Assembly: GCA_947489425.1 (NCBI GenBank)
Contig: CANLDL010000001.1
Span: 1,116,001-1,180,000, forward strand
Direction: 5' to 3'
From: an uncultured Pseudomonadales bacterium
GTDB lineage: Bacteria > Pseudomonadota > Gammaproteobacteria > Pseudomonadales > Cellvibrionaceae
DNA length: 64,000 nucleotides
Each line of letters opens with the position of its first letter. Within the stretch, counting starts at the first letter, position 1. The notes under the pieces were generated by a model. It ran no database searches, had not been told where the DNA came from, and saw nothing but the letters and a program-made list of their open reading frames with translations. A program made the position numbers and the translations under genes. Positions 8,952 through 18,316 of this stretch are shown piece after piece.

Positions 8952-9284
8952 TTACTCAGTCTCTGTTGCACTTTTATAAATCATTTTGGCACGCCCGCCC
9001 ATTTTGCAGTACCCGTGTATTTTTTTGTTTGTAGCAACAAGCTCTTTAAAGGCAAGCGTTTTATCTGCCGTTAGTGCACCAGGAGAAAAATCAATTAAAT
9101 GCATGTCTATACCGTGCTCTCTAGCAACCACTTGAATATCTAAAAAACTAGGTTGATCTTCGGCTTCATTGTCAGGTCGATGACACACAATAAGCTCTAC
9201 ACCTTGATTAGAAAGTATGGGGATATCGTTAGCAAAAACCTGACCTGACACACTAAAAAGATCGTTAATTTTTTCTATTTTCAT
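8952..9284 (-). CDS. DUF442/TIGR01244 phosphatase-like protein (Blh-type)
   Basis: A 110-aa protein of the family found fused or next to persulfide dioxygenases. It contains LFSVSGQVFANDIPILSNQGVELIVCHRPDNE at the N-terminus and the PTP-like loop GYCKMGGRAK, with Cys93 and Arg98 as the C-x4-R pair. The family resembles dual-specificity phosphatases and is implicated in sulfide and persulfide handling. It is the last gene of a leftward operon behind peroxiredoxin and persulfide-dioxygenase-like genes, which supports a sulfur-stress role. Confidence 0.82.
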   Translation of the reverse strand: MKIEKINDLFSVSGQVFANDIPILSNQGVELIVCHRPDNEAEDQPSFLDIQVVAREHGIDMHLIDFSPGALTADKTLAFKELVATNKKIHGYCKMGGRAKMIYKSATETE

Positions 9285-9329
9285 TGTTAATATTCCTAAA
9301 AAAATTTAGTAGGTACTATCACTCACCGA

Positions 9330-10220
9330 CTACTTAGTTGTTTTAAGACCAGCTACAGGAACTTTTAAATAAGTCACTTCATTATCTTCAGCAGGTGGAA
9401 AGTGCCCCGCTCTCATATTGACCTGAAGCGCAGGTAATATTAGCCTTGGCATAGATAGAGTTGCATCGCGTGCTTGGCGCATAGTTACAAATTCATCTTC
9501 GTTGATACCTTGGCCAACATGTATGTTTGCGTTGATCTGGTCACCAACAGTTGTCATAAACTGCAACTCGCGACCATTAGGCTGGTAATCGTGGCATATA
9601 AATAATCGTGTATCGGTGGGCAAACTCAGTACTTTTTTAATCGAGCGATAAAGCTCTCGTGCATCACCACCTGGGAAATCTGCTCTAGCAGTACCGCCAT
9701 CGGGCATAAATAAAGTATCACCAACAAAGGCCGCATCACCTATTATATACGTCATACAAGCAGGTGTATGACCCGGCGTATAAATCGCCTGCCCTTCTAG
9801 CGCACCAATATTATATTTATCGCCATCGGTTAATAATTTATCAAACTGTGAGCCATCTCGTTCGAATTCAGTACCTTCGTTAAAAGTTTTACCAAAGGTT
9901 TCTTGAATCTCAACAATGTGTTGGCTGATAGCAATCTTGCCACCTAAACACGATTGTATATAAGGTGCTGCAGATAAATGATCGGCATGTACATGTGTCT
10001 CTAAAAGATATTTAAGGCTTAAGCTTTTCTCTTGGATGTAGGCAATTATTTTATCTGCACTATCGCACTGAACCTCACCCGCTGCGTAATTGAAATCTAA
10101 AACAGAATCGACAATAGCGCATGCATTAGATGTTGGGTCTTTTACGATGTAAGAAAACGTATTGGAGTCATTATCAAAAAATGGCGTTACTTCTGGAGAT
10201 AATAATGAGTGACTGGACAT
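9330..10220 (-). CDS. MBL-fold persulfide dioxygenase-like hydrolase
   Basis: A 296-aa metallo-beta-lactamase-fold protein. The metal motif THVHADHLSAAPYI (His76, His78, Asp80, His81) is followed by YTPGHTPACMTYIIGDAAFVGDTLF and FICHDYQPNGRE. This arrangement matches ETHE1-like/Blh persulfide dioxygenases, which oxidise glutathione persulfide to sulfite with an Fe(II) centre. Its position between a 1-Cys peroxiredoxin and a DUF442 gene supports that role over glyoxalase II. It is cytoplasmic, with no signal peptide. Confidence 0.87.
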   Translation of the reverse strand: MSSHSLLSPEVTPFFDNDSNTFSYIVKDPTSNACAIVDSVLDFNYAAGEVQCDSADKIIAYIQEKSLSLKYLLETHVHADHLSAAPYIQSCLGGKIAISQHIVEIQETFGKTFNEGTEFERDGSQFDKLLTDGDKYNIGALEGQAIYTPGHTPACMTYIIGDAAFVGDTLFMPDGGTARADFPGGDARELYRSIKKVLSLPTDTRLFICHDYQPNGRELQFMTTVGDQINANIHVGQGINEDEFVTMRQARDATLSMPRLILPALQVNMRAGHFPPAEDNEVTYLKVPVAGLKTTK

Positions 10221-10263
10221 ATTCTGCTTCTCCTATCTTCAATCAATGTCTACATTTTTATAG

Positions 10264-10308
10264 CTGACTGGACAATTAATAAAGGGGGGGACTTAATCAC
10301 CCAGTCAG
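10264..10308. repeat. Inverted repeat between peroxiredoxin and MBL genes
   Basis: CTGACTGG at 10264-10271 is matched by its complement CCAGTCAG at 10301-10308, with a G7 run in the 29-base loop. In transcripts of the leftward operon this could form a hairpin that tunes expression between the first and second genes. No T-run follows, so full termination is unlikely. Confidence 0.3.
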
Positions 10309-10329
10309 TTATATTGCTTAAACTACTAT

Positions 10330-10962
10330 TTAAGATGCCACACTGGTGTAGCGTAGGTACGGGCGAATTTGCCTAAAACCTTGAGGAAACTTCTTCTCTG
10401 CGTCTTCATTACTCACCGATGGAGGAATGATTACATCATCACCTAGTTGCCAATCTGCGGGAGTGGCAATACCATTTTTATCACCAGTCTGTAGCGCATC
10501 AATAACACGTAAGATCTCATCAAAATTACGACCAACGCTCATTGGGTAAGTCATTGTTAAGCGTATTTTTTTATCGGGATCGATAATAAATACACTCCTA
10601 ACAGCAGCATTGCTGCTTTCGTTATCGTGAATCATGTTATAGAGTTTAGCGATTTCTCTGTCAGCATCGGCGACTATCGGAAACTCAAGTACTGTATTTT
10701 GCGTCGCGTCGACATCTTTGATCCAATCCAAATGTTCTTGTACACCATCGGTTGAAAGCCCTAAAGGCTTTGTATTACGTTGGCTAAACTCTCCCGCTAG
10801 TTGTGCAGTACGCCCCATCTCAGTGGTGCATACCGGCGTAAAATCAGCCGGGTGGCTAAAGAAAAAACACCAGCTATCACCGATCCAATCATGAAAATCA
10901 ATGTTGCCTGTGGTCGTATCAACTCGAAAGTTGGGGGCTGTATCGCCAATTCGTAATGCCAT
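10330..10962 (-). CDS. 1-Cys peroxiredoxin (Prx6/AhpC-TSA family)
   Basis: A 210-aa thiol peroxidase that reduces H2O2 and organic peroxides. The peroxidatic motif HPADFTPVCTTEMGR places the catalytic Cys at 45. The C-terminal half has the Prx6-type extension (VRSVFIIDPDKKIRLTMTYPMSVGRN). A second Cys (Cys32) is N-terminal to it, and no resolving C-terminal Cys is present, so the 1-Cys mechanism is expected. It is the first gene of the leftward operon with the persulfide-dioxygenase-like and DUF442 genes. AGAGGAAAA precedes the ATG. Confidence 0.92.
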   Translation of the reverse strand: MALRIGDTAPNFRVDTTTGNIDFHDWIGDSWCFFFSHPADFTPVCTTEMGRTAQLAGEFSQRNTKPLGLSTDGVQEHLDWIKDVDATQNTVLEFPIVADADREIAKLYNMIHDNESSNAAVRSVFIIDPDKKIRLTMTYPMSVGRNFDEILRVIDALQTGDKNGIATPADWQLGDDVIIPPSVSNEDAEKKFPQGFRQIRPYLRYTSVAS

Positions 10963-11670
10963 AGGTTTTCCTCTTAATAATGACTTGCTTACTAATAATT
11001 AAAGATCTCTAGATCAGTGAGAACATCATAGATAGTAGCCATCTTGCGAGGAAATTACTTATCATTATATAACCAATAGGAATAATTAAATAACTTAAAG
11101 TTATATAAAATATTACCAAAAAAATGATGGCTAGAACAGCCCAAACGACGCTATTAAGTAAGGCAGAAGATAATAATAGCTAAATACATCTTCGACTAAA
11201 AAATTCACAAGCCATTGAAAATTAAAATGAATTTATAAATAACCCGCTCTCAGATTTATGGCTGCAATCGCTCTTGGGAATGGGCAAAATAACGTTGACA
11301 TCGAACCTGTAGCCCTGCATAAATGGCGGTTATCTATAAGCAAGAGAGTGGCAACATATTTTGGTGTGATAAAGTCGCTTTACTTGGTAACCTAAAACAA
11401 GATGGGTATTTGGAGCAGAAGACACGAGATTAATACTCATATACCAACAAATACATACACAATGGCAAAACCCAAATACATCTGCGTTACATATTTTTAG
11501 TAGCGATAATATATGGTTTGATCCTAGCGAATACATAAACCACAAAGAGTTAACTGTACTTATCGATAAAAATAATACTAAAAAATTATTATATGGATAT
11601 TTCGTTTTTACCCGCGCTTGCCAAATAATAAGTACTATTTGTCAATAGCCTATAAAACATAGGCCGCTAC
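10963..11670. other. Gene-poor interval with possible degraded coding remnants
   Basis: About 700 bp without a convincing gene. The start of the interval should hold the promoter of the leftward peroxiredoxin operon. On the plus strand an open frame from ATG 11258 (45 codons, stopping at 11393-11395) is followed in another frame by an open stretch at 11391-11648 (85 codons, no ATG) with protein-like composition, including WVFGAEDTRLILIYQQ and FSSDNIWFDPSEYI. This could be a frameshifted, decayed gene. I cannot name a family, and chance is not excluded. Confidence 0.3.
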
Positions 11671-11673
11671 TTA

Positions 11674-11707
11674 AAAACCCCTAGGCTTGACCAAGCCTAG
11701 GGGTTTT
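11674..11707 (-). terminator. Intrinsic terminator downstream of the MFS exporter
   Basis: A perfect 16-base inverted repeat with arms AAAACCCCTAGGCTTG (11674-11689) and its complement (11692-11707). It ends in T-rich tracts on both strands. It lies 47 bp after the stop of the leftward MFS gene and would work in both directions. Confidence 0.8.
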
Positions 11708-11753
11708 ACGATTGATAAAATAACCGTTACCAAGATGAATATTAACTCAGTGA

Positions 11754-13355
11754 CTAACTACCCAAAAAATGGCGAGTTTTGGGCGGCTCATCACCTTTAT
11801 GAAGCGCATGGATTTGCTCTTGTAACTCAGCATCTCTACTGGTTACACGCTTATGGTGACGCAGGTGATCCAACCAAGAGACATCCATAAACTGCTCAAT
11901 AAATACCTCTGGATCGTTAGACTCCTGCAATACATGCCAAGTATAGGCACCATATTGTTTTCTTACGCGTTCTAATTGATACATCAAGGATAAAAACTCT
12001 TTTGCATTAGCCCTATCTACTCGGTACTCAACAGTCACCATAACTGGCGAGCGTTCAAGTAGCATATTTTCTTCACACTTTGAATCAACCACCACAATAG
12101 GTTCTGGCCAGTGTGTTGAGGGTGACAAATCGAGGACCTTACCTTGGTTGAGGTCGTAATTACGAGTAAGGAAAGTACCTATAGCAAGGGTGACAGCAGC
12201 AATCAGTAATGCACTCGATATGCCTATTTCACTGGCAATTAGCCCCCAAATAATACTACCTAAGCTCATAGAGCCAAAAAATACCATTAAATAAATAGCA
12301 AGCCCACGTGCACGCACCCAATCAGGTAAGGCTAGCTGTGCTGAGACATTAAATGTCGATAGGATCCATAACCAACAAGCGCCAAAAACAATGCACATAA
12401 ACATGGTTAACTCTTGGATTTTTAATGAAGCAACGACCACGAGCACACCCATAAGTAGCATCGAAGAAAATAAAACAAGCCGTTGCGGAGAGAACATGCT
12501 TTTTACACGAGGCAGTAAGATAGCACCCAGCACCGCACCAATGCCCGTCATACCAATGAGTAAGCCAAATAATCTAGCATCACCTTGTAGCTCTGTTTTA
12601 ACTAATAGCGGGAGTAATGTCCAAAAAGCACTCGCCGATAGAAAAAAGGCAAAGGATTTCCAAAAGGTGGCTTTTAGCGGGGTACTGTAACGTACGTAAC
12701 GTAGACCAGTGGCAATAGCACCAGGAATCCGCTCTTTGGGCAAATCGCCAATTATTCTGAACGGACACCAAAACAATAGCGTCGCGATAATAAATAAGAA
12801 GCTAACAGCATTGAAGGCGAAGGGAGCAGCAATGCCGATACTGGTAATAAGCACACCGGCTATAGCAGGCCCTATGGCACGACTTAAGTTAAAGCCAACA
12901 CTATTAAGCGCAATAGCTGACTGCAGCTCTTCTTTGGGTATTAATTGAGGAACAATAGCCTGCTTAGCTGGAGCGACAAAAGCCGAACCTGTGCCCAGTA
13001 TAAAAATGAATATTAATAGCAGCAAAGGCGTTACCTCGCCCTTATACACGGCATAGGTGAATAAGCCTGCTATGACGGCCATAATGAGCTGAACAACAAT
13101 AAGCAATTTACGTTTACTAACAACATCCGCAATTGCACCTGCAGGCAAAGCAAACAAAAAAATGGGTAATGTTGTAGCTGTTTGTACAAGAGCGACCATC
13201 AAGGGATCGGTTGATAGCGATGTCATCAACCAACCAGCACCGACTTCGTGCATTCTAAAGCCCATAGTCGAAAACATACCAGATATCCAAAGCGCACTAA
13301 AAATCTTTGACTTGAAGGGTGCCCAAGGACTGACTTCCGCTGTAGTGGTATTCAT
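11754..13355 (-). CDS. MFS exporter with C-terminal soluble domain (PF05977-type)
   Basis: A 533-aa protein. Residues about 15-400 form a 10-12-helix major facilitator domain of the EntS/MFS_3 type (LPIFLFALPAGAIADVVSKRK, GFNLSRAIGPAIAGVLI). The last 110 residues are soluble (MVTVEYRVDRANAKEFLSLM, then FIEQFMDVSWLDHLRHHKR) and look like a dimeric alpha/beta-barrel ABM-like domain, as is usual in this family. Such proteins are proposed drug, siderophore or secretion-effector exporters; the substrate is unknown. A strong terminator follows, and it is a single-gene unit. Confidence 0.85.
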   Translation of the reverse strand: MNTTTAEVSPWAPFKSKIFSALWISGMFSTMGFRMHEVGAGWLMTSLSTDPLMVALVQTATTLPIFLFALPAGAIADVVSKRKLLIVVQLIMAVIAGLFTYAVYKGEVTPLLLLIFIFILGTGSAFVAPAKQAIVPQLIPKEELQSAIALNSVGFNLSRAIGPAIAGVLITSIGIAAPFAFNAVSFLFIIATLLFWCPFRIIGDLPKERIPGAIATGLRYVRYSTPLKATFWKSFAFFLSASAFWTLLPLLVKTELQGDARLFGLLIGMTGIGAVLGAILLPRVKSMFSPQRLVLFSSMLLMGVLVVVASLKIQELTMFMCIVFGACWLWILSTFNVSAQLALPDWVRARGLAIYLMVFFGSMSLGSIIWGLIASEIGISSALLIAAVTLAIGTFLTRNYDLNQGKVLDLSPSTHWPEPIVVVDSKCEENMLLERSPVMVTVEYRVDRANAKEFLSLMYQLERVRKQYGAYTWHVLQESNDPEVFIEQFMDVSWLDHLRHHKRVTSRDAELQEQIHALHKGDEPPKTRHFLGS

Positions 13356-13572
13356 ATTTAACTCTCAGGTAAACAATTAACCAATATTATGCACGTGCAT
13401 AAAATATACATTATATCTTAAGCTGTTCGACAAAAATCACCAAGTATGGTTGCATTCTGACCATAAATCAAAAACGTAATTTGCTATATAGTCGTCATTA
13501 TGGAACGATTGATACAACTAAATGCTAATACTCCATTACTAAAGCTGCCAAAAAACTTCGTGGAGAAATAAA

Positions 13573-13923
13573 ATGAGCTGGTTGATTACAAAATTTTTAA
13601 TAACAGCGGGAGTGATTGTATTAATATCAGAAGTGGCTAAATACAACGATAAAGCAGGCGCACTTATAGGCGCACTCCCTACTGTTACCATACTCGCCCT
13701 TATTTGGATGCACGTTGAAGGGCAAGCAGCCGATAAACTATCAAAGCATGCGTTTTATACCTTTTGGTATGTTATCCCTTCCCTGCCTATGCTGCTCGCG
13801 TTCCCTTATTTGTATAGCAAGTTTTCACTTTGGTTATCATTAGCAGCCTGCGTATTACTCACCGTCGCATGCTTTTTAATAATTATAAGTATTGCCAAAT
13901 TATTCGGTATAGATATGGTATAA
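13573..13923 (+). CDS. DUF3147 family membrane protein
   Basis: A 116-aa protein with four hydrophobic segments. The start MSWLITKFLITAGVIVLISE, the central DKAGALIGALPTVTILALIW and HAFYTFWYVIPSLPMLL are characteristic of DUF3147 inner-membrane proteins, whose function is unknown. GTGGAGAAATAAA just upstream provides the ribosome-binding site. It diverges from the MFS exporter. Confidence 0.82.
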   Translation: MSWLITKFLITAGVIVLISEVAKYNDKAGALIGALPTVTILALIWMHVEGQAADKLSKHAFYTFWYVIPSLPMLLAFPYLYSKFSLWLSLAACVLLTVACFLIIISIAKLFGIDMV

Positions 13924-14047
13924 ATGTTCTTGTGGGTTGAGTATCGTCCTATTTATGAATACAAGTAACTTGCTACAGTATAAATAATGGGTAATGCTTA
14001 GTAGGCAAGCATTACCGGTCAGGATTATTAAACTTAAGGAGTATGTA

Positions 14048-15013
14048 ATGAAGCAGCTATTTTTTATCATGATTTTTACCTCCCTTGTCAGTTGCGCATC
14101 ATGGAGTCCCACTAAGCACCTAGCCGTAGTAGCCAAACCTGCAAACACCAATCAATTAACTGCTCGATATTTTGGCGCCTCAACAATATTATTCAGTGAC
14201 GGCAAAACCTCTATCTTGATTGATGGCTTCTTTACTAGGCCCCAACTTTTCAGCAAAGTAAAATCAACACAAAAAAGTATCGATGCATACCTACTTAAAA
14301 ATAATATAAAACAGGTCGACCTCATGCTACTGAGTCATGCACATTATGACCACATCCTAGATTCTGGCTATGTAGCAAATGCCAAAAATGCAAGTGTTTA
14401 TGGGGCCAAAGCCTCCATTGACATTGTCGGCAAGCAAATGAAAAACCCTAATAAAGCCCATATCGTAAAAGATCGTCATAGAATTAGAGCTGGAGATTTC
14501 TCCATTACATTTTATGAGACCCCACACGTTAAAAAAACAACATTGATAAATTTTTTTGAATCAACCCGCACTCTTTTTGCAGGCGGATCAAAATATAAAA
14601 AATCAGGAAAAAACTTTAGCTTTTTAATTGAATACTCAAAAACAAAGATCTTGGTGATCCCTAGTTCAGGAGACAGTAACGGAATGCTACCAGATGTCGA
14701 AGCTGATATTGTCTTTTTGAGTACAGGCTTATTAAAAGAGAAAAATCTCCACAATTATTGGCATGAAACCGTTATCAGCACAGGCGCAAAATCCATTATC
14801 CCTATCCACTGGGATGATCTTAACTTATTTGGCACAGGTAAATTAATCTTAAAGCCTGCGCCCGGAACAAAAAAAATAATTAAATTCATGACGAAGCTAT
14901 CAAAGAAAGACCCAGAAAGAATCATTCCAATCAAATGGCCTCCTGGTTTTGTCACCTTCAATCTAGATCAATCGCTATATTCTTCTGGCCCTATAAAAAC
15001 CCAATTAGAGTAA
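14048..15013 (+). CDS. MBL-fold hydrolase lipoprotein (UlaG-like)
   Basis: About 321 aa. A lipoprotein signal ends at LVSC (Cys near residue 16). The metallo-beta-lactamase fold shows LTARYFGASTILFSDGKTS, the metal motif LLSHAHYDHILDSG, and later IIPIHWDDL. The layout resembles the UlaG-like branch (lactonase or phosphodiesterase-like). An in-frame ATG at 13994 exists, but AAGGAG at 14036-14041 and the lipobox position favour 14048. Placement in the envelope is inferred from the lipobox. It is followed 3 bp later by a SirB2 gene, so they are likely co-transcribed. Confidence 0.82.
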   Translation: MKQLFFIMIFTSLVSCASWSPTKHLAVVAKPANTNQLTARYFGASTILFSDGKTSILIDGFFTRPQLFSKVKSTQKSIDAYLLKNNIKQVDLMLLSHAHYDHILDSGYVANAKNASVYGAKASIDIVGKQMKNPNKAHIVKDRHRIRAGDFSITFYETPHVKKTTLINFFESTRTLFAGGSKYKKSGKNFSFLIEYSKTKILVIPSSGDSNGMLPDVEADIVFLSTGLLKEKNLHNYWHETVISTGAKSIIPIHWDDLNLFGTGKLILKPAPGTKKIIKFMTKLSKKDPERIIPIKWPPGFVTFNLDQSLYSSGPIKTQLE

Positions 15014-15016
15014 ATA

Positions 15017-15400
15017 ATGCAATCACTTAAAACTTTACACGTATTTTGCGCCTATATAACGGGCTTAGGGTTTTTACTGCGTGGAGTACTCATTCTTTTA
15101 CAAAACCCACTTAGCCAGCACCGCCTGACTAAAGTGTTGCCTCATATCATAGATACATGTTTATTAATAAGCGGGGGGTTACTGGCCTACAGCTTCTCTT
15201 TTTCACCGCTAACACAGCCGTGGCTAGCCGCTAAAATTATGGCGCTTTTTATGTATATAGGATTTGGTTTGATGATGCTTCGATTTGGCAATACGCTAAA
15301 ACGACAGAGTTTAGGGCTATTAGGCGGCCTATTAGTTTACAGCTACATTATTGGTGCAGCCCATAGCAAATCGATATATTCTTATTTATTCTTTCTATAG
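15017..15400 (+). CDS. SirB2 family membrane protein
   Basis: A 127-aa protein with four hydrophobic helices. LKTLHVFCAYITGLGFLLRG at the start and LPHIIDTCLLISGGLLAYSF in the middle match the SirB2 family (named as an up-regulator of Salmonella invasion genes, molecular role unclear). It begins three bases after the MBL lipoprotein stop. It converges with the AraC regulator, with only five bases between them. Confidence 0.85.
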   Translation: MQSLKTLHVFCAYITGLGFLLRGVLILLQNPLSQHRLTKVLPHIIDTCLLISGGLLAYSFSFSPLTQPWLAAKIMALFMYIGFGLMMLRFGNTLKRQSLGLLGGLLVYSYIIGAAHSKSIYSYLFFL

Positions 15401-15405
15401 AAGTG

Positions 15406-16308
15406 TTAACGTTTATTTTTTTTATATTCCGTTGCAGTACAACCAAAAAAGTTTTTAAATCGGTAACAAAAATGGCTAGGGTTACTAAATCCCAAATCAT
15501 AACTTACCGCCGTAATAGTCTCACCATCTATTAATCTTTCCGCTGCACGTTTTAGACGTAATTGTTGTTGTAACTCTAAAGGTGAGCAACCAACTTTCTT
15601 TTTAAATTCAGCATATAAGCGACTACGACTCATACAAGCATGCTTACATAATCTATCAACATCTAAAGGCTGAGACAAAGTACTATTGATCCAATCTAAC
15701 GCAGCAATTAAACCGTTAGCTTCAGGGTTATTACTACAATAGGTTAACAAAAAATCTCTTGTTTTATGTCGTAGCATACGAATGATAAGTTCGGATATAT
15801 TCAAATCGATTAACACATTCCGGTCCGGATGATTCTCCGAAAACAATTTTATTAAGCGACTTAATAAACCTTGAGTTTCGCTTGAGTGATGGGTATGCAA
15901 AATAGGCTCACCCAGCCTCCAGTCACTTACCCCCCCTTCAATAGCTGTTTCTTCAACTAACTGGCTGCTAAGTTGATTAACCTTTTCTCTAGAAATTTCA
16001 ACCGTTAAACAGGTGGTTGGATCCTCCATACTCGCATCAGGAAAATCAATATCAATCACCTCACCTGGTGCCACAACAAAACTCTCATGAGGCAAAAAAA
16101 CTTCACCTCTTGGCAACTCTGGCGTATACATAATTTTACGCCCTGTGATCATGCCGCAAAACAAAAGCTCTTTAGAATCTAGCCTCACTCTTTTTGCAGG
16201 CTCGTAAGTATCATAAATACTCACTTCAGAATCTGGGCCAGAAAAACTCGTTTTGTTTTCTACTAGCATTTTTGGTTGGCGTAACTTTTGAAAGGTATTT
16301 CTACTCAT
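15406..16308 (-). CDS. AraC family regulator next to aldehyde dehydrogenase
   Basis: A 300-aa regulator. The N-terminal region (about 20-190) resembles the AraC_N domain of regulators found beside alcohol and aldehyde dehydrogenases (SIYDTYEPAKRVRLDSKELLF, GEVFLPHESFVVAPGEV). The C-terminal 100 residues are the AraC helix-turn-helix pair (VDRLCKHACMSRSRLYAEFKK, then ITAVSYDLGFSNPSHFCYRFKNFFG). GGAGG five bases before the ATG at 16308 fixes the start against a longer reading from 16350. It diverges from the aldehyde dehydrogenase gene and is its likely activator through the repeats at 16596-16633. Confidence 0.85.
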   Translation of the reverse strand: MSRNTFQKLRQPKMLVENKTSFSGPDSEVSIYDTYEPAKRVRLDSKELLFCGMITGRKIMYTPELPRGEVFLPHESFVVAPGEVIDIDFPDASMEDPTTCLTVEISREKVNQLSSQLVEETAIEGGVSDWRLGEPILHTHHSSETQGLLSRLIKLFSENHPDRNVLIDLNISELIIRMLRHKTRDFLLTYCSNNPEANGLIAALDWINSTLSQPLDVDRLCKHACMSRSRLYAEFKKKVGCSPLELQQQLRLKRAAERLIDGETITAVSYDLGFSNPSHFCYRFKNFFGCTATEYKKNKR

Positions 16309-16595
16309 ATTTACCTCCAAGCAATAATAGCAATTCGCTGTCGTTATCATCCAAGCAAAGCTGCTACTAGTTGCGCGACTTTGGACTCTCGTTTAATTAT
16401 TATGGACTGTCATGTAAATATTTTATGCACAAAGAGCATAAGATAGCTCTCAGTTTGTTGGAACGCATTGACAAAGCAAACGATTAATAACAAGACATTA
16501 ATTTTTACTGGGTATACACTCAATAACTCTCTCAGACCAATAAGATAGTTATAAAAATTATGGTGGTGAGTATCTGTAAAAACAAGCATTTTTTT

Positions 16596-16633
16596 ATTTA
16601 GTCCATACGAATAAGTATTTAGTCCATATGAAT
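16596..16633. promoter_or_regulatory. Tandem AraC-type operator upstream of aldehyde dehydrogenase
   Basis: ATTTAGTCCATACGAAT (16596-16612) recurs as ATTTAGTCCATATGAAT (16617-16633): 16 of 17 bases match, same orientation, 21 bp apart. It ends 44 bp before the dehydrogenase start, where an activator would touch polymerase. A half-copy in the opposite orientation, ATGGACT at 16402-16408, lies near the regulator's own start and could serve in looping or autoregulation. Binding is inferred. Confidence 0.6.
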
Positions 16634-16677
16634 TTACTTTAGAAAAATTTCATCCATGTATTTATAGGAGAACAATA

Positions 16678-18198
16678 ATGATATACCCGAACCCAAATAC
16701 AGATGGTTCCGACATTACCTTTAAACCACGTTATGAAAATTACATAAATGGGGAGTGGATAGCACCAAAAAATGGCGCCTACTTTGAGAATGTTTCACCC
16801 GTTAATGGTCAAGTATATTGTGAAATGCCTCGCTCAAGCAAAGAAGACGTAGAACTAGCACTTGATGCTGCTCATAATGCAAAAACCACTTGGTCAAAAA
16901 CATCCGTTACCGAACGCTCTAATATCTTATTAAAAATTGCCGATAGAATCGAAGAAAACCTGGAATTACTATCCATTGCAGAGACTTGGGATAATGGTAA
17001 AGGTATTCGCGAAACATTAGCCGCAGACGTCCCCTTAGCAGCAGATCATTTTCGGTACTTTGCTGGCTGTATTCGTGCACAGGAAGGCGGCATTAGCAAT
17101 CTTGATGAAACAACCGTGGCCTATCATATTCAAGAGCCATTAGGCGTCGTCGGGCAAATTATCCCCTGGAATTTTCCATTGCTAATGGCTGCCTGGAAAA
17201 TACCGCCTGCTCTCGCTACGGGCAACTGTATTGTTCTAAAACCTGCCGAACAAACACCTCTATCTATTTGTTTATTAATGGAAATTATTAGTGACCTAAT
17301 ACCGCCAGGTGTACTTAATATTGTGCATGGCTTTGGGGCAGAAGCCGGCGAAGCACTTGCCACTTCTTCGCGTATAGACAAACTTGCCTTTACTGGTTCA
17401 ACGGCTGTGGGTAACAAGATACTCAAAAACGCTGCAGATTTATTGATTCCATCGACAGTGGAGCTCGGTGGTAAATCGCCAAACATTTACTTCGCAGATG
17501 TCATGAATGCTGAAGATTCTTACATCGACAAATGTCTAGAAGGCGCAGCATTAGCCTTTTTTAACCAGGGCGAAGTATGTACATGCCCTTCACGTATTCT
17601 AGTACAGGAAAGTATCGCTGAGGAATTTGTTAAGCGCCTCGTGGAACGCTGTAAAACCATCAAACAAGGCAACCCCCTCGATACAGATACGCAAGTTGGC
17701 TCACAAGTCTCTAAAAAACAATTCGAGGCGATTTTGAATTACATTAATGTCGGTAAAGACGAGGGCGCAGAAGTATTACTAGGAGGGAATGTACACCAAG
17801 GCACTAGTGATATAAACGATGGTTTTTATATCGAGCCTACTCTACTTATGGGTTCAAACGATATGCGTGTATTTCAGGAAGAAATATTTGGGCCTGTCGT
17901 TGGCATTACTACATTTAAGGATGAAGCAGAGGCTATTGCTATCTCTAACGATACCGACTATGGCTTGGGGGCAGGTCTATGGACCCGCGATATTAATACA
18001 GCTTACCGCGTTGGCCGCGCAATACAAGCGGGCCGAGTCTGGACTAACTGTTACCACTTATACCCAGCACACGCAGCATTTGGCGGCTATAAGAAATCGG
18101 GGATTGGTCGCGAGAACCACCGCATGATGCTCGACCATTACCAGCAAACTAAAAACCTATTAGTGAGCTATAGCCCAGACCCCTTAGGTTTCTTCTAG
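16678..18198 (+). CDS. NAD(P)-dependent aldehyde dehydrogenase (AldB/ExaC-like)
   Basis: A 506-aa enzyme oxidising aldehydes to carboxylates. [20 protein letters not shown] is the cofactor-binding segment. The catalytic glutamate lies in VELGGKSPN (Glu262 or close) and the nucleophile in [12 protein letters not shown] (about Cys301). Length and motifs match the AldB/ExaC group, commonly used for acetaldehyde from ethanol. ATAGGAG precedes the start. It diverges from an AraC regulator with a tandem operator and ends in a strong terminator. Confidence 0.93.
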   Translation: MIYPNPNTDGSDITFKPRYENYINGEWIAPKNGAYFENVSPVNGQVYCEMPRSSKEDVELALDAAHNAKTTWSKTSVTERSNILLKIADRIEENLELLSIAETWDNGKGIRETLAADVPLAADHFRYFAGCIRAQEGGISNLDETTVAYHIQEPLGVVGQIIPWNFPLLMAAWKIPPALATGNCIVLKPAEQTPLSICLLMEIISDLIPPGVLNIVHGFGAEAGEALATSSRIDKLAFTGSTAVGNKILKNAADLLIPSTVELGGKSPNIYFADVMNAEDSYIDKCLEGAALAFFNQGEVCTCPSRILVQESIAEEFVKRLVERCKTIKQGNPLDTDTQVGSQVSKKQFEAILNYINVGKDEGAEVLLGGNVHQGTSDINDGFYIEPTLLMGSNDMRVFQEEIFGPVVGITTFKDEAEAIAISNDTDYGLGAGLWTRDINTAYRVGRAIQAGRVWTNCYHLYPAHAAFGGYKKSGIGRENHRMMLDHYQQTKNLLVSYSPDPLGFF

Positions 18199-18230
18199 TA
18201 GATTTATTGCTAGATCTTCAATACAGCTTT

Positions 18231-18277
18231 AGCTGGGACGGCTTTACTATTATCAAAGCCTACTCCCAGCTTTTTTT
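18231..18277 (+). terminator. Intrinsic terminator of the aldehyde dehydrogenase gene
   Basis: A nested stem pairs AGCTGGGA (18231-18238) with TCCCAGCT (18264-18271), and inside it GGCTTT (18240-18245) with AAAGCC (18255-18260). A run of seven T follows from 18271. It lies 33 bp after the stop codon. Confidence 0.8.
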
Positions 18278-18316
18278 GGCCAAAAATTCAATAGATTAGT
18301 ATTTTTAGAGGATGAA

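Noticed and set aside
10976..11034. ECF-like promoter before the peroxiredoxin operon
   Set aside because: On the minus strand a TGATC is followed by GTAAGC, but the spacing is one base longer than in the matched pair at 34911-34979 and the second element differs. I could not call it.
11330..11545. Minus-strand 71-codon frame in the gene-poor interval
   Set aside because: No ribosome-binding site or family pattern, and it is antisense to the more protein-like plus-strand frame.
11687..11890. Plus-strand frame starting inside the terminator
   Set aside because: It begins in the hairpin and then runs antisense to the end of the MFS gene.
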